NCBI RefSeq assembly: GCF_001422545.1
Contig: NZ_LMLE01000009.1
Coordinates: forward strand, 186,001 to 250,000
From: Pedobacter sp. Leaf41
GTDB lineage: Bacteria; Bacteroidota; Bacteroidia; Sphingobacteriales; Sphingobacteriaceae
DNA: 64,000 nucleotides
Direction of reading: 5' to 3'
Part shown: positions 7,387-15,531 of the stretch, piece after piece
How the letters are laid out: every line of letters starts with the position of its first letter
How positions within the stretch are numbered: position 1 is the stretch's first letter
Position numbers and translations under genes: made by a program
Notes under the pieces: model-generated
What the model saw: only the letters and a program-made list of their open reading frames with translations
The model's database searches: none
Told to the model about the DNA's origin: nothing

Positions 7387-8484
7387 ATGAGAAAAATTAC
7401 AATTAACACCAATTATGTTGCATTGGTGTTTAAAAAAGGAGAATTAAAAAGAGTATTATCAGCAGGTAGTTATTGGTTGGGCTTTGGCGAAACCATCACT
7501 ATGTACGACATGAGCAAAGATTATGATTTCTCTGTCGCAGAATTGAATACGTATTTATTAAATGCCGACTTTGCCAAATTACTTTATTTGGTAAGCGTAG
7601 CTGATAACGAGTTGGCCTTGGTTTATCAAAACAAAAATTTTAAAAACGTTTTAAGAGCGGGCAGATATGCCATCTGGAAAGGTTTGTCGGAATACAGTTT
7701 TGTTAAAGTAGATATCAGCAAAATAGAAATTGAGGAAAACATCGATAGAAATTTGTTTGAAAAAGCTGCTTTGGTTAACTATATCAGGGCCTATAAAATT
7801 GAAGCTTACGAAACAGGTTTGTTATTTATTGATGGCAAGTTTGAAAAAGTGTTATTGGCAGGAAACTATGTTTACTGGAAAAATAATATCACTATACAAG
7901 TTTTGAAAACCGATATGAGACAATTAAACATGGAGATTACCGGTCAAGAGATTTTAACAAAAGATAAAGCGCAATTGAGAATGAACTTTACGGTTCAATA
8001 CAAAGTGGAGGATGTTGTTAAAGCGTTGTTGGCGAATAAAGACTTTGAAAAGCAATTGTACATTACCATGCAATTGGCTTTGAGAGAGGCGGTAGGCTTA
8101 TTAACTTTTGATGAATTGATGGAAAGCAAAGAAAAAATCGGAACATCGGTTTTGGAAAGCACCATTAACAAAGCAGAAGAGTTGGGCGTAAAATTGGCAA
8201 ACGGCGGTGTAAAAGACATCATTTTATCTGGGGAGATTAAAGATATCATAAACCAAGTTTTAATTGCAGAGAAAAAAGCACAAGCCAACATGATTACCAG
8301 AAGAGAAGAAACTGCATCGACCAGAAGTTTGTTGAATACCGCAAAACTAATGGAAGACAATGCTATGTTATACAAATTGAAAGAGATGGAATACGTGGAG
8401 AAAATTGCAGAGAAAATCAATACCATTAGTTTATCTGGCAGCGGGCAAATTGTTGACCAATTGAAACAAATCTTCGTGAAGTAA
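7387..8484 (+). CDS. Slipin-type SPFH/Band 7 protein without membrane anchor
   Basis: 365 aa. The C-terminal two-thirds (about 140-300) has SPFH/Band 7 character: ILTKDKAQLRMNFTVQYKV, ALREAVGLLTFDELM and the EELGVKLANGGVKDIIL segment of slipins, then a helical tail that may oligomerise. Unlike stomatin/slipin proteins there is no N-terminal hydrophobic anchor. Instead the first about 165 residues hold three diverged copies of a beta-rich motif, roughly aLVF.kg.fk.VL.AG.Y (near residues 11-31, 76-96 and 143-163). It lies downstream of the tRNA-like array and 198 bp upstream of rtcB on the same strand, implying a shared job in RNA repair or its control. Precise function unknown. Confidence 0.75.
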   Translation: MRKITINTNYVALVFKKGELKRVLSAGSYWLGFGETITMYDMSKDYDFSVAELNTYLLNADFAKLLYLVSVADNELALVYQNKNFKNVLRAGRYAIWKGLSEYSFVKVDISKIEIEENIDRNLFEKAALVNYIRAYKIEAYETGLLFIDGKFEKVLLAGNYVYWKNNITIQVLKTDMRQLNMEITGQEILTKDKAQLRMNFTVQYKVEDVVKALLANKDFEKQLYITMQLALREAVGLLTFDELMESKEKIGTSVLESTINKAEELGVKLANGGVKDIILSGEIKDIINQVLIAEKKAQANMITRREETASTRSLLNTAKLMEDNAMLYKLKEMEYVEKIAEKINTISLSGSGQIVDQLKQIFVK

Positions 8485-8506
8485 ATGTTTGTTAACCGCT
8501 CATAGA

Positions 8507-8602
8507 GTCGTCATTTCGACTGGAGCGCAGCGAAACGGAGAAATCTTTAAGGTTTGATGTGAAAACCAAATCGAAAGATTTCTCCACTACGGTCGAAATG
8601 AG
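8507..8602. repeat. REP-like palindrome, family B
   Basis: Left arm containing CATTTCGACTGGAGC and GGAGAAATCTTT; right arm AAAGATTTCTCC then GGTCGAAATGAG. Together they form a long imperfect inverted repeat between slipin and rtcB. A relative is at 37391-37483 (TTTCGACTGG...GAAATCTTTG / CAAAGATTTCTCC...GGTCGACATGACG). Dispersed palindromic spacer repeat. Confidence 0.7.
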
Positions 8603-8636
8603 GAAAAGGAGAAAAAATTAAATCAATTTTAGAAAC

Positions 8637-8666
8637 CCTCGGCTAGGTGAACGATGCCTGCCGAGG
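8637..8666 (+). promoter_or_regulatory. Hairpin just upstream of rtcB
   Basis: CCTCGGC (8637-8643) and GCCGAGG (8660-8666) form a perfect 7-bp stem 16 bp before the rtcB ATG. It could affect translation or be another repeat remnant. Confidence 0.35.
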
Positions 8667-8682
8667 TTTAGTTAGGGACAAA

Positions 8683-10107
8683 ATGAAAACAGAAATAACA
8701 GGTAAAACCCTAAAAGCTTTAGGATATACCGAAGGAAAAATATTAGGCTTAGCATTGGAAATTTTGAAGGATAACTTTAAGGATGTGGAAGCTAATGAAG
8801 TTCAAAAATTATTGAAAAAAGTAAAAAATTATCCAGAGAGCTTTTTGGATGACGAAGTATTAGGTGTTTTAGCAACGGCATTAATTGAAGAAGCAAACCC
8901 TAAAGGCAATGGTACAATTGCATTAACTGAAAATGGTAAAAGCTATACTGTATTTGGTGAAGGCTATATTGAAGATGGTGCGAAAGATCAAATGAATATT
9001 GCCATGAAATTGCCTATTACGGAAGCTGGCGCTTTAATGCCAGATGCGCACCAAGGTTATGGTTTGCCAATTGGCGGCGTTTTAGCCACACGAAATGCGA
9101 TTATTCCATATGGGGTTGGTGTCGATATCGGTTGCCGAATGGCCTTGAGTATTTTTGACATTCCGGAGAAATATTACTTTGGAAAGGATGCCATGTATAA
9201 ACGAGAATTAATTGCGCATACTAAATTTGGCGCCGGGCAAAATTATAAAGGTGATGAAAGAGCAGACCATGAGGTTTTAGAAAACGAAGATTTTAATGCT
9301 AAGCCTTTCTTAAAAAATTTACACGGCAAAGCTTGGGCGCAATTGGGAACTTCGGGTGGCGGAAATCACTTTGCAGAATGGGGAATTATCGATTTCGCAG
9401 AGCGAGATGAGGTTTTGAACATCGATAAAGGACGTTATGTGGCCTTATTAACACACTCAGGTTCTCGTGGCTTCGGCGCAACCATAGCGGGTCATTACAC
9501 CAAACTGGCGAAAGACATTTGTAAGTTGCCCAGAGAAGCGGTAAATCTTGCTTATTTAGGTCTGAACACAGCTGAAGGTCAAGAATATTGGATTGCCATG
9601 AACTTAGCCGGCGATTATGCTTCCGCTTGTCATGAGGTAATCCATAAAAGATTGACCAAGGCCATTGGCGCTAAAGTTTTAGCCAAGGTAGAAAATCACC
9701 ATAATTTTGCCTGGAAAGAAACCCTAAATGGCGAGGAAGTAATCGTTCATAGAAAAGGAGCAACGCCAGCGGGCGAAGGCGTAATGGGGATTATTCCGGG
9801 AAGTATGACAGCACCAGGATTTTTGGTTAGAGGAAAAGGGGAATCCAGTTCTATCAATTCTGCATCTCATGGTGCAGGGCGATTGATGAGCCGTACAAAA
9901 GCCATCCAATCGATTACCAAATCTGACATGAAAGCCATTTTAAAAGACCATAACGTAACTTTAATTGGTGCAGGTTTGGATGAAGCGCCAATGGCTTATA
10001 AAGACATCAATAAAGTAATGGCAGCACAAACTGATTTAGTTGATGTGATTGCGAAGTTTGAACCAAAAATGGTTAGAATGGCGGATGATGGAAGTAGAGA
10101 GGATTGA
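8683..10107 (+). CDS. rtcB: RtcB-family RNA-splicing/repair ligase
   Basis: 474 aa from the ATG at 8683 (MKTEITGKTLKALGY); an in-frame GTG 36 bp upstream lies in hairpin DNA and is not chosen. RtcB joins 2',3'-cyclic phosphate or 3'-phosphate RNA ends to 5'-OH ends using GTP and Mn2+. Metal and active-site residues are visible: DIGC (Asp148, Cys151), GGGNHF (His229), HSGSRG (His258), ENHHNFAW (His339/340), VHRKGAT (about 356-361), and SHGAGR with His396 as the expected guanylylated histidine. All appear intact, so it should be active. It shares the plus strand with the tRNA-like RNA and slipin, suggesting repair of cleaved tRNAs or controlled ligation of a structured RNA. Confidence 0.93.
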   Translation: MKTEITGKTLKALGYTEGKILGLALEILKDNFKDVEANEVQKLLKKVKNYPESFLDDEVLGVLATALIEEANPKGNGTIALTENGKSYTVFGEGYIEDGAKDQMNIAMKLPITEAGALMPDAHQGYGLPIGGVLATRNAIIPYGVGVDIGCRMALSIFDIPEKYYFGKDAMYKRELIAHTKFGAGQNYKGDERADHEVLENEDFNAKPFLKNLHGKAWAQLGTSGGGNHFAEWGIIDFAERDEVLNIDKGRYVALLTHSGSRGFGATIAGHYTKLAKDICKLPREAVNLAYLGLNTAEGQEYWIAMNLAGDYASACHEVIHKRLTKAIGAKVLAKVENHHNFAWKETLNGEEVIVHRKGATPAGEGVMGIIPGSMTAPGFLVRGKGESSSINSASHGAGRLMSRTKAIQSITKSDMKAILKDHNVTLIGAGLDEAPMAYKDINKVMAAQTDLVDVIAKFEPKMVRMADDGSRED

Positions 10108-10152
10108 TTTGTAGGAGGGCTAAACCCAAAGTTATCAGTCAGGCCTTTAATA

Positions 10153-10200
10153 AAACCGCCCTATTCTCAATAAATGGAAAATAGGGCGGTTTATATTTTT
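10153..10200. terminator. Strong hairpin terminator after rtcB (bidirectional)
   Basis: AAACCGCCCTATT (10153-10165) and AATAGGGCGGTTT (10180-10192) form a perfect 13-bp stem followed by a T-rich run. It sits between the convergent rtcB (+) and membrane-protein (-) genes and can serve both. Confidence 0.85.
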
Positions 10201-10216
10201 ATGCTACAATCTAACA

Positions 10217-11068
10217 CTAAATATTCGCGTTCTGCAGTGGATAAAACTCAATAATATTATTCATTTTTTTGTCTTTCGCTTTCCCTGTCGGGTTAGAGAC
10301 ATTCAAAATACTAATATACTTTACCGGATCGCCAGTTGATTCGTAAACAACTACCTCCGAGTAATTCTGCTCATTGATTAATGAAGGATCATCACTCAAA
10401 ACCGCAAAATTTTTATTATTTAATTCATTCAAAATTAAATTTTTATCATGTACCAAATGAATTCGGTTCTGTATTTTACGCTTTTTCATCCATTGATCGT
10501 TTATTTCTGAATAAGGTTTACTCACCTGACCGTTGAAAACAGTAAATATGATTCCACCTAAAATCACGATAAACTCTCCTGCCCAAATCAACCATAAAAC
10601 CAGACCGCTTACCGTACCCATGCTCTTGATCTGAAAAGAACCTACTGCATTTAGGTTTACAATTTCTTGAAAAAGTATGTTAGGGTGTGTGAACAGAAAA
10701 AAGAAATCGCTGGCTAAAATTTTTAAATCAGCGCTGGTCAAATTAAAAGTGAATCCTTTAGCGCTGTAAATTAATGCATCGAAAAAAACCCATTGAACAT
10801 AGAAGGCCAGTAATCCGCAAAAAATCGCGATGGATACAACTATTTTTTTATTTCGGAGTTTGCCAAGTTTTACCCCGAAATCAATACAAAAACCTAAGCT
10901 GATACCAAGAAGTAGCGCAATGATAGCGATAAACCAGATGTTAGGAATTAGCCTTCCAAGGATAATATAAATGAGCGGTAAGATGAAAGCTGATAAAATA
11001 CCAATGACAAGCGTAATGAGGATTGCTGATGGCGAAGCATATCCCTGAGGAGTGTATTTGTTTTCCAT
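10217..11068 (-). CDS. Integral membrane protein of unknown function
   Basis: 283 aa. Four to five hydrophobic helices are apparent: about 15-38, 46-66, 78-100 and 160-182, with a further partly hydrophobic stretch near 125-150. They are followed by a soluble C-terminal region of about 90 residues. There is no signal peptide cleavage site and no domain I recognise. It is convergent with rtcB and follows the aminotransferase on the same strand by 72 bp, so it could be co-transcribed with that gene. Confidence 0.65.
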   Translation of the reverse strand: MENKYTPQGYASPSAILITLVIGILSAFILPLIYIILGRLIPNIWFIAIIALLLGISLGFCIDFGVKLGKLRNKKIVVSIAIFCGLLAFYVQWVFFDALIYSAKGFTFNLTSADLKILASDFFFLFTHPNILFQEIVNLNAVGSFQIKSMGTVSGLVLWLIWAGEFIVILGGIIFTVFNGQVSKPYSEINDQWMKKRKIQNRIHLVHDKNLILNELNNKNFAVLSDDPSLINEQNYSEVVVYESTGDPVKYISILNVSNPTGKAKDKKMNNIIEFYPLQNANI

Positions 11069-11140
11069 AAAAGCGTTTAGATGAGATTTTTTATTTGAAC
11101 ACCCGAGCCAACCAATTGTTTGCCCAGGTGTTCAAATGTT

Positions 11141-12394
11141 TTATTTTAACTTACTTAAAGCCGTTTTAATCCGAGGTAGCATGTCTTTAATATCCTGCAA
11201 GGTGCAAGCACCCACCGATGCCCTGAACCAAGGCATGCTGTGTTCGTTTCCAAATGCTGAAAATGGAACCAATGCTGCTCCAGCCTCTTTAATTAGGTAA
11301 AAGTTTACATCTGCACTATCCTTTAAAAGCTGACCATCTTCAGTAGTTTTTCCGATGTAGTCGATTTTAATGGTGAGGTAAATTGCACCCATCGGTTCAA
11401 CCGCGTCAACATTAAAACCTTCATTTTTCAACTCATTGAAGCCATTATAAAGCGCATTTAAGCTATCTTGAATTTGACCTTTAAAACTGGTTAAAAATGT
11501 ATCTACCTGCGTTTTATCGTTAAAATAATTAGACATTGCAACCTGTTCGGCTTTTGGTGCCCAGGCACCCATGTGCCCAACCAATGCTTTCATTCTGTTA
11601 ACAATATCTTCAGGACCAAAACCCCAACCTACACGCACACCTGTTGCAGCTAAACATTTCGAAGAACCATCTACGAAAACCGTAAATTCACGCATCGCCG
11701 GGCGTAATGAAACCGGATTTACATGTTCCTTGCCAAAAGTTAAAAGTGAATAAATCTGATCGTACATTAAATACAATGGCTTCTCATCCGCTTCGCGTGA
11801 TGCATTTTCTTCTAAAATAACATCACATATCTCCGCTAAAGAATCCGCATCAAACATGGTTCCTGTCGGATTCAACGGCGAACAAAGCGCTAATAATGTT
11901 GCGCCTTTTAAATGTGGTTTCAATTGTGCTGCAGTTGGCATAAAGTTATGCGCTGCGTCAGTTTCTACCGCAATTGCCTTTGCCGATGTTAAGTGGCAAT
12001 AGTGATTGTTATTCCATGATGGTGCAGGAAAAACAACTATATCACCTGGATCTATCAAAGCTAAATAAGTAGCATAAATCAATGGTCGAGATCCGCCTGA
12101 AACCAGAATACTATTGGTGTTGTATTCCAAACCAAATCTATCTTTCAATAGTTCAGAAACGGTTTGTCTCAACGGCAAAACGCCGTCGGCAGGCGGGTAA
12201 TTGGTTTGATTTGCATGATAGGCATCTACGATTCCGGCTTTTAGTTCCGCTGGAATGGGATAGATGTTCGAATCAAAATCGCCGATGGTTAAATTGGCGA
12301 TTGAAGCGCCTTTGCGTTTCATTTCATTAACCTCGTTACCAATTTTTATAATTTCTGAGCCTATTAATGAACTGGCTAGTACTGAAACTTTCAT
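11141..12394 (-). CDS. Class I/II PLP aminotransferase (aspartate aminotransferase-like)
   Basis: 417 aa. Fold-type I aminotransferase with the substrate/PLP features SGGSRPLIYATY, SPLNPTGTMFD (the Asn-Pro cofactor contact), YDQIYS, and the Schiff-base lysine Lys246 in DGSSKCLAATGVRVGWG. Conserved Arg near the C-terminus (PWFRASVG) would bind the substrate carboxylate. The donor/acceptor pair cannot be fixed from sequence. It lies just downstream of the RelE-type toxin gene (30 bp), which may place it under the same transcript. Confidence 0.88.
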   Translation of the reverse strand: MKVSVLASSLIGSEIIKIGNEVNEMKRKGASIANLTIGDFDSNIYPIPAELKAGIVDAYHANQTNYPPADGVLPLRQTVSELLKDRFGLEYNTNSILVSGGSRPLIYATYLALIDPGDIVVFPAPSWNNNHYCHLTSAKAIAVETDAAHNFMPTAAQLKPHLKGATLLALCSPLNPTGTMFDADSLAEICDVILEENASREADEKPLYLMYDQIYSLLTFGKEHVNPVSLRPAMREFTVFVDGSSKCLAATGVRVGWGFGPEDIVNRMKALVGHMGAWAPKAEQVAMSNYFNDKTQVDTFLTSFKGQIQDSLNALYNGFNELKNEGFNVDAVEPMGAIYLTIKIDYIGKTTEDGQLLKDSADVNFYLIKEAGAALVPFSAFGNEHSMPWFRASVGACTLQDIKDMLPRIKTALSKLK

Positions 12395-12424
12395 ATATTT
12401 GAATTGATTGCTGAAATCAGCAAA

Positions 12425-12757
12425 TTATAATGCTTTTATTATATTTTGGAGTTCTTTTTTATCAATACTACTTTCTTCTGATTTGTCATAAAGAGTCAAC
12501 ATATTGATAACAATTCCATTTAGGTTGTTTGATACTAAATAAGTTATTACCCTAAAACCTCCACTTTTGCCCTTATCTTTACTTTTAACAGCTAGTCGGA
12601 TTTTGAAAAGACCGCCACCCAAATCGTTCCCTTGTTGAGGGTTCTTCAAAAGACTTTCTTCTAAACTGTAAAGGTCTTCTACTAACGATTGGTGCTTCTT
12701 TTTATAGATTTTTGCTTTTTTGATGAAAACTGCAGAATAGATAATGTTGGTAACCAT
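12425..12757 (-). CDS. RelE/ParE-superfamily toxin
   Basis: 110 aa. The basic, compact protein fits the RelE/ParE/HigB fold: N-terminal helix pair (FIKKAKIYKKKH...LEESLL), then beta strands with GGGLFKIRLAV, KSGGFRVITYLV and VINMLTLYDKSE. The spaced Arg/Lys and Tyr residues suit a ribosome-dependent mRNA interferase or gyrase inhibitor; which one is not determinable. Its ATG overlaps the antitoxin stop codon (TAATG), giving translational coupling. Confidence 0.82.
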   Translation of the reverse strand: MVTNIIYSAVFIKKAKIYKKKHQSLVEDLYSLEESLLKNPQQGNDLGGGLFKIRLAVKSKDKGKSGGFRVITYLVSNNLNGIVINMLTLYDKSEESSIDKKELQNIIKAL

Positions 12758-12945
12758 TAAATATCCTTTAATGACAAAGATTTGCGATCACCTTGCTGCA
12801 TCTCTTTAATTTCTTTTAAAGCTTGTGCGATTTCTTGAGTAATTTGACTTGTTGGTCCTGCTTTGACCTTAGCGCCAATCTTGCTAAGAAATTCTTTCAC
12901 GAATCCAGCATCTTTATCTTTAATTTCAATTGTTAAAGTCGTCAT
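12757..12945 (-). CDS. Antitoxin of the RelE/ParE-type pair
   Basis: 62 aa. A short N-terminal strand (MTTLTIEIKDKDAGFVKEFLSKIG) is followed by a charged helical tail ending in RKSLSLKDI, the usual shape of small antitoxins that cover the toxin. It precedes the toxin and overlaps it by one base at TAATG. No classical HTH or AbrB signature is clear, so DNA binding is uncertain. Confidence 0.75.
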   Translation of the reverse strand: MTTLTIEIKDKDAGFVKEFLSKIGAKVKAGPTSQITQEIAQALKEIKEMQQGDRKSLSLKDI

Positions 12946-12965
12946 AATTACAAAATTAGCAAAAA

Positions 12966-14297
12966 TTATTTAACCAAATCTTCTATTGCTTTATTCACTT
13001 TCCCAAAGCCAAATTGTAACAAAATTGCCTGCATTCCTGCAGAAATTTGCTCATTACAAAGATTGCCGATGCTTCCTTCGTGTGTATGATTTATTTGGCC
13101 CGATGGTGCAAAAGTACCATTTTCTATCTGCTCGCCAACTATTTTGTAAGCTTCTCTAAAAGGAACCCCTTGCAACGCTAAATCGTTAACCACCTCAACA
13201 CTAAACAAGTAATCGTATTTCTTATCTTTCAAAATATCATCTTTAATAGTGATGTTCTGGAACATGAAGGTCGCAATTTCCAAGCATTCGTTTAATGAGG
13301 TAATCGCTGGAAATAGGTTCTCTTTCAACAACTGTAAATCGCGATGATAGCCAGATGGAAGATTTGTAATCATCATTGCAATCTCGTTTGGCAAAGCCTG
13401 TATTTTATTGCAACGTGAGCGAATCAATTCAAAAACATCAGGATTCTTCTTATGTGGCATAATACTCGAACCGGTTGTCAGTTCAGGTGGGAAGCTGATA
13501 AATCCAAAATTCTGGTTAATAAACAGACAAACATCCATCGCCATTTTGGCTAGAGTTGCGGCAACAGCGCTCATAGCCTGCGCTAAAATCCGTTCCGTTT
13601 TTCCTCTACCCATTTGTGCATAAACCACATTGTAATTTAAGCTTTCGAAACCTAGCAATTCGGTGGTTAATGTTCTGTTTAAAGGAAATGACGATCCATA
13701 ACCTGCTGCAGAACCTAAGGGATTTTTATTGGTGATTTTCCATGCAGCAAGCATTAATTCCATATCATCGGCAAGGCTTTCGGCGTAAGCACCAAACCAC
13801 AAACCAAAAGATGATGGCATCGCGATCTGCAAATGCGTATAACCTGGCATCAACTTATCCTTGTGGGTATTGCTTAATTCGATGAGCAGATTAAACAAGG
13901 TTGATGTTTGCTTTACCATATCTTCAATGCAGGCACGGAAAAACAACTTCAAATCAACCAAAACCTGATCGTTACGCGAACGGCCACTGTGTATCTTTTT
14001 GCCTGCTTCGCCGATGCGTTGCGTTAACAACCATTCTACCTGCGAATGCACATCCTCAACGGTATCTTCAATAGTAAAATTCCCGGCCTCAATGTCAGCG
14101 TAGATATTTTTAAGTTCCTGTTGAACCGTTTTCAATTCTTCAGCGGTAAGCAGGTTAATAGTTTCCAACATTTGTGTATGCGCTAAAGAGCCCAAAACAT
14201 CAAATTTTGCCATTTGTAAATCCAGTTCGCGGTCTTTACCTACCGTAAAAGTTTCCACGAATTTATTTACATCTATATTTTTTTGCCAAATCTTCAT
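12966..14297 (-). CDS. argH: Argininosuccinate lyase
   Basis: 443 aa from the ATG at 14297; an in-frame TTG two codons upstream gives nothing extra. ArgH splits argininosuccinate to arginine and fumarate, the last step of the pathway. Fumarase-superfamily signatures are HSGRSRNDQV, the catalytic-loop GSSIMPHKKNPDVFE, and the TGSS context. It is the last gene of the leftward arginine cluster. A REP-like palindrome (14307-14402) separates it from the argE-like gene. Confidence 0.96.
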   Translation of the reverse strand: MKIWQKNIDVNKFVETFTVGKDRELDLQMAKFDVLGSLAHTQMLETINLLTAEELKTVQQELKNIYADIEAGNFTIEDTVEDVHSQVEWLLTQRIGEAGKKIHSGRSRNDQVLVDLKLFFRACIEDMVKQTSTLFNLLIELSNTHKDKLMPGYTHLQIAMPSSFGLWFGAYAESLADDMELMLAAWKITNKNPLGSAAGYGSSFPLNRTLTTELLGFESLNYNVVYAQMGRGKTERILAQAMSAVAATLAKMAMDVCLFINQNFGFISFPPELTTGSSIMPHKKNPDVFELIRSRCNKIQALPNEIAMMITNLPSGYHRDLQLLKENLFPAITSLNECLEIATFMFQNITIKDDILKDKKYDYLFSVEVVNDLALQGVPFREAYKIVGEQIENGTFAPSGQINHTHEGSIGNLCNEQISAGMQAILLQFGFGKVNKAIEDLVK

Positions 14298-14306
14298 AAT
14301 CAAACT

Positions 14307-14402
14307 TCGTCATTGCGAGGCACGAAGCAATCCCCTTTGTATGAAATTAAAAACACCTTACGATTCCTCCGCATTAAGAATGCTTCGTGCCTCGAAATGA
14401 CG
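14307..14402. repeat. REP-like palindrome, family A
   Basis: Left arm starting CGTCATTGCGAGGCACGAAG (14307 on) and right arm with GCTTCGTGCCTCGAAATGACG (ending 14402) form an inverted repeat of about 22 bp filling the argH-argE spacer. Confidence 0.75.
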
Positions 14403-14405
14403 GAT

Positions 14406-15470
14406 TTATTGTATCACTGGTTTCAACATATTCACGTAACCTTCAACACCTTCGGCAACCTCTTTTACGTATAAAAACTCATCTGCCATGTGCGAGCGAC
14501 CAGAAAACCCCGGTCCACATTTTACTGATGGGATATCCAATAGCGCTTGGTCTGACGTAGTTGGCGAGCCATAAGTAGTTTTACCCAATGCTATTCCTGC
14601 CTGTACTACGGGATGGTTTTTATCAATCGACGATGGTTTCAAACGAATGGAACGAGGTGTAACATCGCAATCTACATTTGCTCTGATGATTTCTAAAACT
14701 TCCTCATTTGTGTAAGCATCGGTTACGCGAACATCAACTGTAAAAGTACAGTTTGCTGGCACCACATTGTGTTGAGAACCTGCATTGATAATGGTAACCG
14801 TCATTTTCAGCGGACCGAAAACTTCCGATACTTTAGGAAACTGATAATTCCTGAACCACTCAATATCTTTCAGCGCTTTGTAAATTGCGTTTTCTCCCTC
14901 TTCCCTAGCAGCGTGACCAGCTTTACCATGAGAAACGCAATCGATTACCAACAACCCACGTTCTGCAATGGCTAAATTCATTTCTGTTGGTTCGCCTACG
15001 ATTCCAAATTCTAACTCACCTAAATCAGGCAAAACTAGTTCCAAGCCATTATTACCAGAAATTTCTTCTTCTGCCGTTGCGGCCAAACAGATGTTATATT
15101 TTAAATTCTCCTGCTCATAATAATATAAAAAAGTACCAATTAATGAAACCAGGCAACCACCAGCGTCATTACTACCCAAGCCAAATAATTTATCGCCTTC
15201 AATGGCAGCATCATAAGGGTCACGAGTATAGCCCGAGTTTGGTTTAACGGTATCGTGGTGCGAGTTCAGTAACACCGTAGGTTTACTTGCATCAAAATAC
15301 TTATTATAAGCCCACACGTTATTCATTTTGCGTTGGGTTTTAATTCCTCGTTCTTCTAAAAACTGAGCAATTAAATTCGCTGTTCTGTCTTCTTCTTTGC
15401 TGAAAGACTGAATGCGAATTAACTGTCGCAACAAATCCAGACTTTCTTTTTGTATATTTTCTAATAACAT
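14406..15470 (-). CDS. M20 deacylase, ArgE-like (acyl-citrulline/acyl-ornithine deacylase)
   Basis: 354 aa M20 metallopeptidase. Metal and catalytic residues appear in LNSHHDTVKP, GSNDAGG, and TAEEEISGNNG (general base Glu); a late GRSHMADEF supplies a further His. Lid domain around 165-280. In clusters with the acylated carbamoyltransferase, this enzyme removes the acyl group after carbamoylation, giving citrulline, so the likely substrate is N-succinyl- or N-acetyl-citrulline (inference from context). Located between proC and argH. I leave the symbol blank because the substrate differs from classical ArgE. Confidence 0.88.
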   Translation of the reverse strand: MLLENIQKESLDLLRQLIRIQSFSKEEDRTANLIAQFLEERGIKTQRKMNNVWAYNKYFDASKPTVLLNSHHDTVKPNSGYTRDPYDAAIEGDKLFGLGSNDAGGCLVSLIGTFLYYYEQENLKYNICLAATAEEEISGNNGLELVLPDLGELEFGIVGEPTEMNLAIAERGLLVIDCVSHGKAGHAAREEGENAIYKALKDIEWFRNYQFPKVSEVFGPLKMTVTIINAGSQHNVVPANCTFTVDVRVTDAYTNEEVLEIIRANVDCDVTPRSIRLKPSSIDKNHPVVQAGIALGKTTYGSPTTSDQALLDIPSVKCGPGFSGRSHMADEFLYVKEVAEGVEGYVNMLKPVIQ

Positions 15471-15531
15471 AGTATCAAGTATTTAGTATTAAGTATCAAG
15501 ATTTAGAGCCTAAACCTTTTACCATATACCT

